Assembly: GCF_008974285.1 (NCBI RefSeq)
Contig: NZ_BKZV01000001.1
Span: forward strand, 233,319 to 297,318
DNA length: 64,000 bases
Reading direction: 5' to 3'
Source: Thermogemmatispora aurantia
GTDB lineage: Bacteria; Chloroflexota; Ktedonobacteria; Ktedonobacterales; Ktedonobacteraceae
Of this stretch, positions 19,007 to 27,886 are shown one piece after another. The position numbers and the translations under genes are program-made. The notes beneath the pieces were generated by a model that was given only the letters and a program-made list of their open reading frames with translations, was not told the origin of the DNA and ran no database searches. The stretch's first letter is position 1. Each line of letters opens with the position of its first letter.

Positions 19007-19660
19007 ATGGAGCTATTAATTGTAACATTGGCCCATATCAGGCCCACCTACGAGCTTGACGCTCAGACGCAGGTGCGGCAAGTGACAGAGACCCTGCGTC
19101 CGACTCCCGGCTTGCTGGGCGTGCGCAGCTACACCAGCCGCGACAGGCGCTATCACCTGCTGCTCACCACCTGGGAGAATGAGGAAGTCTGGCAAAAAGT
19201 ACGCGACCGCTGCAGTCCCGCTCGCCTGCTGCAGGAGATGGCAGGCGTTCAGCTCATGGACACGCCAGAGCAGTGGGCAATGCGCTACATCTGGGGCTAT
19301 GTGCGCCCGGCGGTCAGTCCAACTCTGGCCGTGGCTCTGCTGGCACGAGTGCATCCAGAGCAGGCCGAGACAATCGAACAGCACTGGTTAGAAAGCCTCC
19401 ATCGTCAGGCGGCGGAATTGCTGATGACCTCGGCATTTCTGGCACGTGGCGAGGAGGAGAACGGGACACCAGCCAGCGGAGGCAAGGAAAACGCAAGCCG
19501 GGAGCCGGCCTATCGGTGGGGGACAGTCTTCCTCAATTTCCTCACCTGGGCCAGCGAGATTGAGCAGGAGGAGTTTTATACTCAGCCAGGCTACCAGAAT
19601 TTCAGCCTGCAGCTGCACCAGGCGGCACTCATCCAGATGCTGGCCCTGGAACAGCCCTGA
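19007..19660 (+). CDS. Antibiotic-biosynthesis-monooxygenase-like (dimeric alpha-beta barrel) hypothetical protein
   Basis: A 217-residue protein. Residues 1-75 look like one ABM/dimeric alpha-beta-barrel unit: a starting beta strand (MELLIVTLAHI), PGLLGVRSYTS and HLLLTTWENEEVWQK. The second half may be a diverged repeat that lacks the motif. ABM-like domains occur in small oxygenases and heme-degrading enzymes but also in proteins of unknown role; no catalytic residues can be named here. The ribosome site is weak. It stands alone between two gaps. The domain call is by eye and moderate in confidence. Confidence 0.6.
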   Translation: MELLIVTLAHIRPTYELDAQTQVRQVTETLRPTPGLLGVRSYTSRDRRYHLLLTTWENEEVWQKVRDRCSPARLLQEMAGVQLMDTPEQWAMRYIWGYVRPAVSPTLAVALLARVHPEQAETIEQHWLESLHRQAAELLMTSAFLARGEEENGTPASGGKENASREPAYRWGTVFLNFLTWASEIEQEEFYTQPGYQNFSLQLHQAALIQMLALEQP

Positions 19661-19844
19661 TGTCCCTGGCTCTCCTCCTTGCGATTACCCTCGATCCAGC
19701 AGGAGAGGGCCAGGGCAGCGCCTGGAGCGCCAGGCCCCACGACCCCGTGAGAGGCAAGGCCGTCGGGTCGGCGCCAGCTCGCGCCCGGGCCTGGCCCGAT
19801 AGCAGCCAGCGGCCCCTGGCCTTGGTCTCTGCGGCGGTAGCTCC

Positions 19845-20237
19845 CTAGTCACTGGAGCTTTCGGCCACCGGCCTGGCATAGTATTTCTGGAGTTCAGACC
19901 AGAGCAGGGCACGATCCCGCCACATGGCGGGTGTAAAGATGTGGTACTCGCCATCACAGAGGGGCACCTGGGTGGAACAGACCCGATGAGGTGTCAGGCG
20001 GAAGCGGATGGTATCCTCGACCACTTCCACCCAGATATGGCGTCCCGTATAACCTGAACCCCATTTGAGGAGCACAAGCGTGTCGTATTCTTCAAAGCGC
20101 CCTCGCCCCTTGAGCAACTCGCGATCGAGCCGGCGCAAGAGCGAGGGAAGATCACTCTCTCGCATAATGCGCCGCGCGTTTTCACGGCGCGCTTGACGCT
20201 GAGCGTCTGCGTCAACTAACTCTTCCGACTGACTCAT
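19845..20237 (-). CDS. Uncharacterised 130-residue protein
   Basis: An apparently intact small protein with a charged helical N-terminus (Arg- and Glu-rich to residue 45) followed by a predicted beta-rich region (YDTLVLLKWGSGYTGRHIWVEVVEDTIRFRLTPHRV) split by turns, and an acidic/Ser tail. I do not recognise the family. AAAGGACGG lies upstream but with long spacing to the ATG at 20237. Codon use resembles its neighbours, so I take it as a real gene. Gap 20238-20484 separates it from the GGDEF gene on the same strand. Confidence 0.6.
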   Translation of the reverse strand: MSQSEELVDADAQRQARRENARRIMRESDLPSLLRRLDRELLKGRGRFEEYDTLVLLKWGSGYTGRHIWVEVVEDTIRFRLTPHRVCSTQVPLCDGEYHIFTPAMWRDRALLWSELQKYYARPVAESSSD

Positions 20238-20484
20238 ACTAGAAGCACCCAGCCGTCCTTTCTTCCATCGGAGAGGAGCGGATGATTCGAGTGAGACGCA
20301 TCTCCGTCCTTCTGCGGCTCAGCCTCTGCTGCCCCGAATCTCCAATCATCTGTCTGCTCATCGTAACTCACCAGAGCCATCCCTCAAGGCTCTCCCCTAG
20401 AGAGCATAGCACAAAGAGGGAGGCTGCGGCCAGAAGCGGCCCAGAGTCAACCAGTCAGTCAGAGTGATCTTGTTCCTTCCGCTT

Positions 20485-21579
20485 CTAGGGTCGCAGATGC
20501 AGCTCGTAGTCGCTGCGCGCCTCCTCGCCGCTGAGGGCATGGACCAGCTCGCGCTTGCTCAACTCCCACTCCCAGCTGAGAGCCGAGAAAGGCAGGATAG
20601 TGGTGCTGGCCGAGAGAGGGAGCGCGGAGACAAGGGGCTGATCGAAGCAGTTGGCAACGTCGTGAGACGACGAGATGTAGTAAATATTATCGCTGGAACG
20701 CTTAGCGTTGCGCTTGGCTTCGGCGACCAGATAGCTGATTTCCTGCAGACTGTGAGCAAGATAGGGCTGGTTGTTGACGATGCCAATCGAGAGAGAGACG
20801 AGCGGGAACTGATAGGGGCGTCCTTTGCGGTCAACGCCGCTGATCGTGCCGCGCTTCAGGTCTTCAGGCCGATAGAATGGTTGACTTAGCTCTTTGTAGG
20901 CCGCAATGATGCGACAACTGAGCAGGCGAGCCCGGTCGGGCGTGGTGACCACGACAAAGTCATCGCCTCCAACATGGCCGACGAAATCCTCCAGGTTGCC
21001 ATATTCATAGACCACGCGACGGCAGATGCGCCCTACCAGACGGATCAACTCATTGCCAGCAAGGAAACCGTAGGTATCGTTGAAGGCTTTGAAATTATCG
21101 AGGTCGAGGTAGAGGAGGCTCCACGGCTCCTGGCCAGTAAGCTTGCACTTGATAGTCATCTCAACCTGGAATGCCCCAGGGAGATCAATCAGCCTTGATA
21201 ACATCACTTGCTGTACATGTCGTAGCTGTGTGCGCACACGCTCCAGAAATTCTTCGGAGTCAAAGGGAGTGGCGATATAATCATCTACCCCCATACGGAA
21301 TGCACGCACCTTAGCGCCGGGGTCGCTGGCGGCACCAACGACAATGATAGGGATATACATGGTCCGCGCATGCGCGCGCAGGCACTGGATGAATTGCTCG
21401 CCATCACTACCGGAGCTTGTCATATTGAGAATGACTAGCTGAGGCATTTTGCGCAGCGCGAACTGGATAGCATCCTCGCCGTGAAGGACAGTGACCGTAT
21501 GATCTCCATCACTTTCCAGATGTTTCTGAAGGATGCAAGAGATCAGACTGTTGTCCTCAACGACTAACACATTGCCCAT
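20485..21579 (-). CDS. Receiver-GGDEF protein with degenerate receiver
   Basis: A 364-residue protein with an N-terminal receiver (1-120) and a C-terminal GGDEF domain (about 150-320), the PleD-like layout of diguanylate cyclases. The receiver lacks its key residues: the phospho-acceptor is Asn52 (LVILNMT), the conserved Lys before Pro is Thr104 (YIATPF), and the Ser/Thr switch residue is Gly82. Only E8-D9 remain. The cyclase signature is GGDDF (204-208) in place of GGDEF; DLDNFKAFNDTYG with LAGNELI, the substrate-binding part, is intact. It may therefore not be controlled by phosphorylation, and cyclase activity needs testing. ATG 21579 has AGGAG upstream. Confidence 0.85.
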   Translation of the reverse strand: MGNVLVVEDNSLISCILQKHLESDGDHTVTVLHGEDAIQFALRKMPQLVILNMTSSGSDGEQFIQCLRAHARTMYIPIIVVGAASDPGAKVRAFRMGVDDYIATPFDSEEFLERVRTQLRHVQQVMLSRLIDLPGAFQVEMTIKCKLTGQEPWSLLYLDLDNFKAFNDTYGFLAGNELIRLVGRICRRVVYEYGNLEDFVGHVGGDDFVVVTTPDRARLLSCRIIAAYKELSQPFYRPEDLKRGTISGVDRKGRPYQFPLVSLSIGIVNNQPYLAHSLQEISYLVAEAKRNAKRSSDNIYYISSSHDVANCFDQPLVSALPLSASTTILPFSALSWEWELSKRELVHALSGEEARSDYELHLRP

Positions 21580-22685
21580 AAGTGCTCCTGCCTCTACGCT
21601 TCACTAGCACAACGAAAGCACATTTTACCTTTCACACCTGATCCTCACAGGAATAAAAACAGCCCTATGTGATGAGGTGTGACAGAGGTGCAGAGGTATC
21701 TGTGTAAGAGACCTCTAGGTTCGCTGCCCGGGGTGAGCATGCATGCCTCCTGTGAGCACGCCTGCTTGCTCACCGCCTCTCTTTCTCCAGGCAGGATCAG
21801 TTGTCACAGATCATAGACCCTGGCCACTGACGACCCCTGACGACAGGGCAAACGAGCAGCTCCCCGGGCACAGGGCGAGGACTACGACTCATGCACCGCC
21901 ACCACTATCTCTGCTCCCCTCGTCGATAAGGCAGCGCGCATGAGCAAGAGCATAGAGCAAACAGAGCAAATAATGTAGAGTTCAAATGTCTTCTCCTCCA
22001 CCGCCCATTCAGCCAGCCAACGCACTGACTTTGAGCACGGACGGAAGCCCCCACATCAGCCGCGGCGGTTTCTCGTCCCCTCGGTCTGGCTGTCAACATG
22101 CTGGAGCCCCGCGGAGCTGGACCCATGCTGCCCCTCACGGGTCCTGGCAACAGCGCCATACCTGCTTGCCCCATCATATTAAACGCTAGCACATAAAGCA
22201 AGCAGTGTCAACACATCAGAGATGAATTTTTCATCATCCACCTGAGCACGAGAAAGTTCAACATTTGTCTGCACGATCCAGTGTAATATCCCCAGATGGA
22301 TCTGCAAAGAAAGTTCTAACAAATGCTCCTGTCATGTTATACAGAAGGAGATGTAAGACTATCCCTTCTTCCCATCAGTGTCATGATGCCCTTGTAACGC
22401 AGCCTGTCTGGTCGTTAAGCTCAGCTGGAGCACTGGCGCCGCCAGCCCAGCCGTTTTTGCCCCCTGCTTATGCAGGTTCTTCTCCGGCTTCGGATGGCCA
22501 CGACCTGCTGACCAGTCAGGTCAGGCTAGAGACGGCGAGCGGAGCCAGGGGCAAACAAGCCAGAAGGCTTGCCACGGAGAGAGAGGATTTCCAGGTTTTG
22601 CAGTTGACGTGCTGCTCGGCCTGCGCTAAGATAAAAGCGCCCATCCAGGCGCGAGAAACATCTAGCCAGTCTTGAAGGGGAGCCT
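21580..22685. other. 1.1-kb intergenic region without a recognisable gene
   Basis: This divergent gap lies between the GGDEF gene (minus) and the hydrolase (plus). Several short frames are open, but their translations are low in hydrophobic core residues, rich in Ser/Pro/Arg and have no ribosome sites. No tRNA, riboswitch core or terminator is evident. A more AT-rich part at 22190-22390 may hold promoters. Confidence 0.5.
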
Positions 22686-23360
22686 ATGGCCATATCCTCC
22701 GCACCGACCGAGCGCAGCGTGGTTTTCCCCAGCAAGGGACAGCCTTCTTTCATGCTAGAGGGCATTCTCCATTATCCCGGCCAGGCTCGTCAGGCCCCCG
22801 CCGCTGTGCTCTGCCATCCTCAGCCGGCCAGTAGTGATATGCAGGATGTGCTGACTTTGCTCCTGGCACGACGCCTGGCCGAACAAGGTATGATCGCCCT
22901 GCGTTTCAACTTCCGCGGCGTTGGCCGTAGCCAGGGGCAACAGACCGATGGCCGCCTGGAGCCACTGGATCTGGCTGGCGCCGTCGACTTTGTTTTGGCC
23001 CAGCCCGGAGTCAATCCAGCCAAGCTCTGCGTCATTGGTCACGCCTTCGGCGCCTATATCGCGCTGCAGTATGCTCCTTACGATCCGCGTATCCGCACAG
23101 TGGTGGCGATCAGCCTGCCACTCTTTCGGGCTATCGGCGGCTTACCTCGTCAGTTTGAGCGCCCCAAGCTCTTTGTGACCGGCGAGTTCGACGAGGTCTG
23201 TCCGCTCTATAAGCTGGAGCCATTCGTTGAGCAGCAGAAAGGACCGAAGGGCATTAAGGTAATCACCGGCGCTCGCCATCTAATGCGTGGCTACGAGGAG
23301 CCAGCAATTGAGGCGATTACGCGCTATCTGATGCGCTGGGCCGAGATGCCCGATATTTGA
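22686..23360 (+). CDS. Alpha/beta-hydrolase-fold protein lacking the nucleophilic serine
   Basis: A 224-residue protein of the COG2945-like alpha/beta hydrolase group (HPQPASSDMQD, ALRFNFRGVGRSQG). The acid (D169 in TGEFDEVCP) and histidine (H198 in GARHLMRG) are present, but the nucleophile elbow reads GHAFGA, with Ala120 encoded by GCC where Ser is expected. The fold is otherwise complete and in frame, so this is not a decayed gene. It may be a non-catalytic binding protein or use another residue. The ATG follows GAAGGGGAG. Confidence 0.8.
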   Translation: MAISSAPTERSVVFPSKGQPSFMLEGILHYPGQARQAPAAVLCHPQPASSDMQDVLTLLLARRLAEQGMIALRFNFRGVGRSQGQQTDGRLEPLDLAGAVDFVLAQPGVNPAKLCVIGHAFGAYIALQYAPYDPRIRTVVAISLPLFRAIGGLPRQFERPKLFVTGEFDEVCPLYKLEPFVEQQKGPKGIKVITGARHLMRGYEEPAIEAITRYLMRWAEMPDI

Positions 23361-23836
23361 TTTGAGATCGAGTGCAGAGCTAACAGGCGCATCTCTCTTG
23401 CAATGCCTCCCTCCTCCCCTCCCTCGCTGCGGCGGCCTCCGGCAGGAGGGCCTGAAGGGATCAGCAGGTTTGGCTGCGCTCGCTCTTGGGTCTTACTCTC
23501 TTCAACCCTGGCGCAGGCTCAAACTCGCAGGCATGCCCGACTGGCTTGCCAGGCCTCATCTTGACCTTGACAGCAACTGGCGAGGGTGCTACCCTTGACA
23601 ACGATGCGCCTTCGTTCCTGAACGAAGCCAGGAGCCGGGGGTCAGCCACTGCTTCTCTTAGCTGAAGCAGTGAGGGTTCTGCCGCCAGGTCCCTTTGTCG
23701 CTGACCTCGACTGCGCTTGCTTGCAGGTTGTCTGGCTATGGGCCAGCAGCAGGTTTGAACACTGGCCCGGCTGCCGGGACACTCCAAGAGCATCCGCATC
23801 TTGTCCTTATGATGAGTCTAAGGAGGAGTTTGCGCT
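23361..23836. other. 476-base gap upstream of manA with a hairpin and a candidate promoter
   Basis: CACTGCTTC (23647-23655) and GAAGCAGTG (23664-23672) form a perfect 9-bp stem with an 8-base loop but no T-tract. TTGACA at 23567-23572 lies 17 bases before TACCCT (23590-23595), a possible plus-strand promoter. No gene is seen. Confidence 0.4.
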
Positions 23837-24871
23837 GTGGAGAGCGTTCATCCAATCCTCCTGGAAGCTTCGCTCCACGAGACCATTTGGGGAGGGCGGC
23901 GCCTGGAGGAGGATGGCTGGAAAAAGCTGCCTCCAGCAAAGCTGATCGGCGAGGCTTGGGAGACTGAGGTGAATACGCTGGCTCAGAACCCTCCCTATAC
24001 CGGGAAAACGCTGGGTCAGCTGGTGATAGAGCTTGGGTCTTCTCTCCTTGGCCCACAGACTGAGGCAATCTTCGGTCCGCGCTTCCCCCTGCTGGCCAAG
24101 TTCATTGACGCTCATCAGAAGCTGTCTGTGCAGGTACATCCCGATGATGCTTACGCTGCTCAGCACGAGGGCGGAAAGCTCGGCAAAACAGAATGCTGGT
24201 ATATTTTGGCCGCAGAGCCAGGCGCGGCTATCGTCCACGGCTTTGCCGCCCCCACCAATCGCTCCGCTGTGGCCACAGCTATCGAGAAGGTAGAGCTGGA
24301 GCAGCTTCTCCACGAAGAGCCAGTTCAGGCAGGAGATATTATTTTCGTCCCCGCTGGAACGGTGCATGCCATCGGCGCAGGCATCCTGCTCTATGAACTT
24401 CAGGAGTACTCTGATATTACTTATCGCATGTATGACTACGGACGCCTGACCGCCGAGGGGAAGCCACGCGAGCTGCATATTGAGCGCGCACTGGCCGTAG
24501 CCCATTACGGCCCCTCAGCGCGCATTAAGGTCCGTCCGGTGACCCTCGCTGGCGGACCAGGCTACGAGGAGCGCTGTTTGGTCGCCTGCCGTTACTTCGT
24601 GATGCGCGAGTTAGCACTCAAAGGAGAGGTCCACGACCAGACGACAGGCAGCTGCCAGATTCTGTCAGCGCTGCGTGCTGAGGCGACGATCCACTATGGT
24701 CCCTCTCAGCAGCTCCACCTGACCTTCACACGCGGTCAGAGCGTCGTGCTACCAGCCGCCCTTGGTCCCTACTCTCTTGAGGGTCACGGACTGCTGTTGC
24801 GCTCCTACGTGCCAGCTCCCAATGATCCGGCCTGGCTGGCCTGGAAAGAGGCTAACCCAGAACTGGCCTGA
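23837..24871 (+). CDS. manA: Mannose-6-phosphate isomerase, class I
   Basis: A 344-residue class I phosphomannose isomerase that converts fructose-6-phosphate and mannose-6-phosphate. The zinc site is visible as QVHPDD, KTECWY and the histidine in VPAGTVHAIG; the family arginine lies in YRMYDYGR. I take GTG 23837 as the start because AAGGAGGAG at 23819-23828 is the only good ribosome site. Together with the ManC/phosphomannomutase fusion at 59 kb it would supply GDP-mannose. Confidence 0.92.
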   Translation: MESVHPILLEASLHETIWGGRRLEEDGWKKLPPAKLIGEAWETEVNTLAQNPPYTGKTLGQLVIELGSSLLGPQTEAIFGPRFPLLAKFIDAHQKLSVQVHPDDAYAAQHEGGKLGKTECWYILAAEPGAAIVHGFAAPTNRSAVATAIEKVELEQLLHEEPVQAGDIIFVPAGTVHAIGAGILLYELQEYSDITYRMYDYGRLTAEGKPRELHIERALAVAHYGPSARIKVRPVTLAGGPGYEERCLVACRYFVMRELALKGEVHDQTTGSCQILSALRAEATIHYGPSQQLHLTFTRGQSVVLPAALGPYSLEGHGLLLRSYVPAPNDPAWLAWKEANPELA

Positions 24872-24994
24872 GTTAGAGAGGCAAAACAGACCGCTTGCTG
24901 AGGATCCCGCCCTTCCCCAGGCAGGAAGGAGGAGCGAGGCCGGGTTTGCCCGAGCTGACCATGTCTGGCCTGTCCCTGTGCGCCGGGCTGGCAC

Positions 24995-25429
24995 CTAGCT
25001 GGCCCCAGGCTGGCCTCCTCGCTCACGCCGCTTCTCATCCAGGTAGACAATGGTACCTTCCACGACACGCGGTTCATCGCCTGGCCCGCCTTGACTGGAT
25101 CGGGGGAGAGGATCATTGTCGACAAGGCTGAATTCTCGCTGGAGCTGCTCGACGGTGGCCAGCACGTGCGCGACCCCGCGGAGCAGCTCTACAACTCTGA
25201 GAGCAGCGAAGAGCGCCACCCAGAGCACTAATCCGAGAAGCAGGGTGATGCCTCCCCCAATCAGGCCGTTGAGCAGACTCTCATAGATGACACCAGCGAG
25301 TAGGGGGAGCCAGTAGAAGCGGACCACTACCCGGAGCAGCCAGTAGAGGAACCAGAAGACCGCCTTGATGGGGTCTGCCGGCATCTCCCAGGGCGGTATC
25401 CATTGTAAACGACGATTTTTTCTTTCCAT
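24995..25429 (-). CDS. Small membrane protein of unknown function
   Basis: A 144-residue protein with a basic N-terminus, then two or three hydrophobic helices between residues 20 and 85 (PIKAVFWFLYWLLRVVVRF, then LLAGVIY and ITLLLGLVLWVALFAALRVV), and a polar C-terminal tail rich in Arg, Asp and Gly. It is not a family that I recognise. An in-frame GTG at 25435 is an alternative start; neither has a strong ribosome site. It converges with manA. Confidence 0.6.
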   Translation of the reverse strand: MERKNRRLQWIPPWEMPADPIKAVFWFLYWLLRVVVRFYWLPLLAGVIYESLLNGLIGGGITLLLGLVLWVALFAALRVVELLRGVAHVLATVEQLQREFSLVDNDPLPRSSQGGPGDEPRVVEGTIVYLDEKRRERGGQPGAS

Positions 25430-25588
25430 GTTCACGATGCCAGGTGCGCTGCTGGTCCGTTCTGTCTTCCTTCATGTGACCCTGCGCTGCTCCGACCTCC
25501 GGATCAGCAACAGCACGGGCAGCTCAGCTCTGTCTATGTCAAGCAAGAATGAGCAAGAGGAGAGGGACGCCGCTCTGATGCTGACATC

Positions 25589-25597
25589 ATTGTAACA
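25589..25597 (-). promoter_or_regulatory. Extended -10 promoter candidate for the small membrane protein
   Basis: On the minus strand TGT-TACAAT occurs about 150 bases upstream of the gene at 24995-25429. The -35 is poor. Confidence 0.35.
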
Positions 25598-25690
25598 GCC
25601 AGAAGGCGACAGCGCCAGTGCCCTAGCTCCTCTCACTTCCGCCTCCAGCACACTTGTCTCCAGAGTGAGACCTGCTCGGGCCCTCGGTGA

Positions 25691-27886
25691 TCATCTTCCC
25701 GTTCCATCGTTCACCGAGAGCAGAATTTGATTCGCCCCCGCCGCCGTCTGCAAAAGATTCACATCTACCTCTTTCGATATAGAAGTCTCTAGATGCAGGG
25801 GGCCGTAGGACGGTGTATAAAGGACGAGGCGATAGGACCAGATGCGCAGCAGCAGGTTGACAGGGATCGCTTCCTTATCAGCAAGAGCAAAGGTCACGAG
25901 GAGCCTCTCTCCAGCCTGCAAGCGGTTAAAAGTACAGGTCGTCTGCAGACTTTGAGAAGAAGACGAGGCCCCGGCAGTGGCCACGAAGCGATAGGCATAG
26001 GTAGTATTGAGCACAGGCGAGACACTCTGTCTGATCTGCCAGGACGAGACAAGCCAGGCAGTAGCCTGAGTCTGAGAGCTATTGGCCAGCGTGAGAGGCA
26101 AAGCCTGCTGTGAGAGTGCCTGGAGCTGATTGAGTTTCCAGGGCGCGGCCAGGGGAGAGGCTGCCGCCTCCGGTCCCGGCTCGACCACATAGAGGGAGAA
26201 TGGCAGGCCTCCCGGGCGTGAGAGTTGGCTCACCAGCGTGGCACGCCCAAAACGCTCCAGCAGAGCCGTCACCCAGGGATCGTAAGGTCCTACGAGCATG
26301 ACTGCACGTTCCGTTGGCAGGAGCAGACAGTGGGCATCAAAGAGAGTGACTGGTGTCCGCATCTGGCGACTGAGAAAGAAGACAGCGGTGCGCGTGGCGT
26401 CATCGACCGTGATGTAGGCATGCGACAGATGCTCCCGTTGGGCAAGCTGATCGGTAGCAGCCAGGGCTTGCTGTAGCGAGGCAAGATCATTATGATACGG
26501 ATAGGGCGGAAAGGAACGATCATCGAAGTGGCCTTCAAGAGTATCGAGAACGCTCACAGCCGCGGCCAGGCTCTGAGCCACCACGAGCATCCCCACCAGG
26601 AGATAGCCGGCCAAACGTAGACGCCGCAGCCAGCCCTCTTGTCGGCTCAGCCAATTAAGGCTACGTGCCGCCACGATACCGATCAAGAGAAATGGACCAG
26701 GCATCAAGAACAACAAGTATTGGGTATGAAGTTCTCCTCCATAGTGCAAAAAGACTAGCAGGGGGATAAGCTGCCAGACGAGCAAAATTAGTGCTCCACA
26801 ACGCTGGCCATCTGAGCGTAAGTCCTCCCAACCTTCACGCAGCCGCTGCCACCAGCGGCCAAGCCCCGCTACCACAGGCTGCCTTCTCTGCTCAACCGGG
26901 CCAACTCGCCAGCGCCCAATTACGGCCAGCAGCCAAAGGGCTGCCAGGATCAACAGGCCAGGCATAGCCAGCTTGAGCCAAGAGAACAAACGATGGAGCG
27001 GCAGTAGAAGCGTATCACTTCTATTGGGAAGCTGGTCATATGGAATAATGAAAAGGCGATAGATACGCAGAGCTTGAAGGGAGAGACCCCCAGCCTGATG
27101 ATTAGAGAAACTGAGAGTGGAGCGTAGATCATGCAAGCCAGAGACGAGCAGCCAGAGCAACGATGGAGCAAAAACGAGCAGCAGGACAAGGAGAGCGAAA
27201 AGGGCATCGCGCCAACGCACAGTCTTGGGAGCGAGCACCAGGCAGAGCAGCAGCGGAGCCGCCAGCAAGAGATTGACCTCATGGGCCTGGTAGAGGAGGG
27301 CCAGCCAGAGCACAGCCCACCCCAACCAACCTGACCGTCGCTCTACGGCACCCCGGAAAAGTGCCAGCAAAAAGAGTAAGATAAAAGGAGCGGCTATATT
27401 TGGCTGCCAGATAAAACGGGCATACTTCACCGGCAGTACAGCAGAAGCGTAGAGAAAGGAGCCAGTCACCGCTGCCAGACGGCCATAGTAGCGGTACAAG
27501 AAGAAATAGGTTAACAGGACAGCCAGGACATTAAGCAGGGCCACAAGCACAGCGGCCCAGAGCGGGTTAGCGCTCAAGGCCGCGGGCAGCATTAACAGGT
27601 AGACCACACCGGGCGGATGCTGCGAGCCTATCGAGCCAGTATTGCTCGTCACCGGCAGCAGGCCCTGATGAACAGCATCGTAGGCCATACGAAAGAGCGT
27701 GGCCTGATCATCATCAAACTCAGTCTGATTGAGGCCGTAGAGTCGCAAGGCCGCAGCGAGTAGCAGCAGGACCAAGACTTCAGGATTCAGCAGCCAGGAC
27801 CACCAGGAGCGCCGCCGCTCAGAGCGCCCTGGTGGCTGCGGAACCACCCTCCCCTGATGATGGGCCGGTAAGAGAGCCAAGCGCAT
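25691..27886 (-). CDS. ArnT/PMT-like membrane glycosyltransferase (GT39-type)
   Basis: A 731-residue integral membrane protein with about ten hydrophobic helices in residues 30-490 and a large, mainly beta-like C-terminal soluble part. After the first helix it has GLNQTEFDDDQA, the acidic loop expected of GT-C fold transferases that use polyprenyl-linked sugars, followed by SQHPPGVVYLL. Its donor and acceptor are unknown. ATG 27886 is chosen because AGGAGGACACTT lies just upstream; this start overlaps the end of thrC by 68 bases, implying coupling. It is the last gene of the thrB-thrC unit. A link to envelope mannosylation is only a guess from manA nearby. Confidence 0.75.
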   Translation of the reverse strand: MRLALLPAHHQGRVVPQPPGRSERRRSWWSWLLNPEVLVLLLLAAALRLYGLNQTEFDDDQATLFRMAYDAVHQGLLPVTSNTGSIGSQHPPGVVYLLMLPAALSANPLWAAVLVALLNVLAVLLTYFFLYRYYGRLAAVTGSFLYASAVLPVKYARFIWQPNIAAPFILLFLLALFRGAVERRSGWLGWAVLWLALLYQAHEVNLLLAAPLLLCLVLAPKTVRWRDALFALLVLLLVFAPSLLWLLVSGLHDLRSTLSFSNHQAGGLSLQALRIYRLFIIPYDQLPNRSDTLLLPLHRLFSWLKLAMPGLLILAALWLLAVIGRWRVGPVEQRRQPVVAGLGRWWQRLREGWEDLRSDGQRCGALILLVWQLIPLLVFLHYGGELHTQYLLFLMPGPFLLIGIVAARSLNWLSRQEGWLRRLRLAGYLLVGMLVVAQSLAAAVSVLDTLEGHFDDRSFPPYPYHNDLASLQQALAATDQLAQREHLSHAYITVDDATRTAVFFLSRQMRTPVTLFDAHCLLLPTERAVMLVGPYDPWVTALLERFGRATLVSQLSRPGGLPFSLYVVEPGPEAAASPLAAPWKLNQLQALSQQALPLTLANSSQTQATAWLVSSWQIRQSVSPVLNTTYAYRFVATAGASSSSQSLQTTCTFNRLQAGERLLVTFALADKEAIPVNLLLRIWSYRLVLYTPSYGPLHLETSISKEVDVNLLQTAAGANQILLSVNDGTGR

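Noticed and set aside
22265..22675. 136-codon frame in the 1.1-kb gap
   Set aside because: Ser/Pro/Ala/Arg-rich composition without a hydrophobic core and no ribosome site. Left as intergenic.
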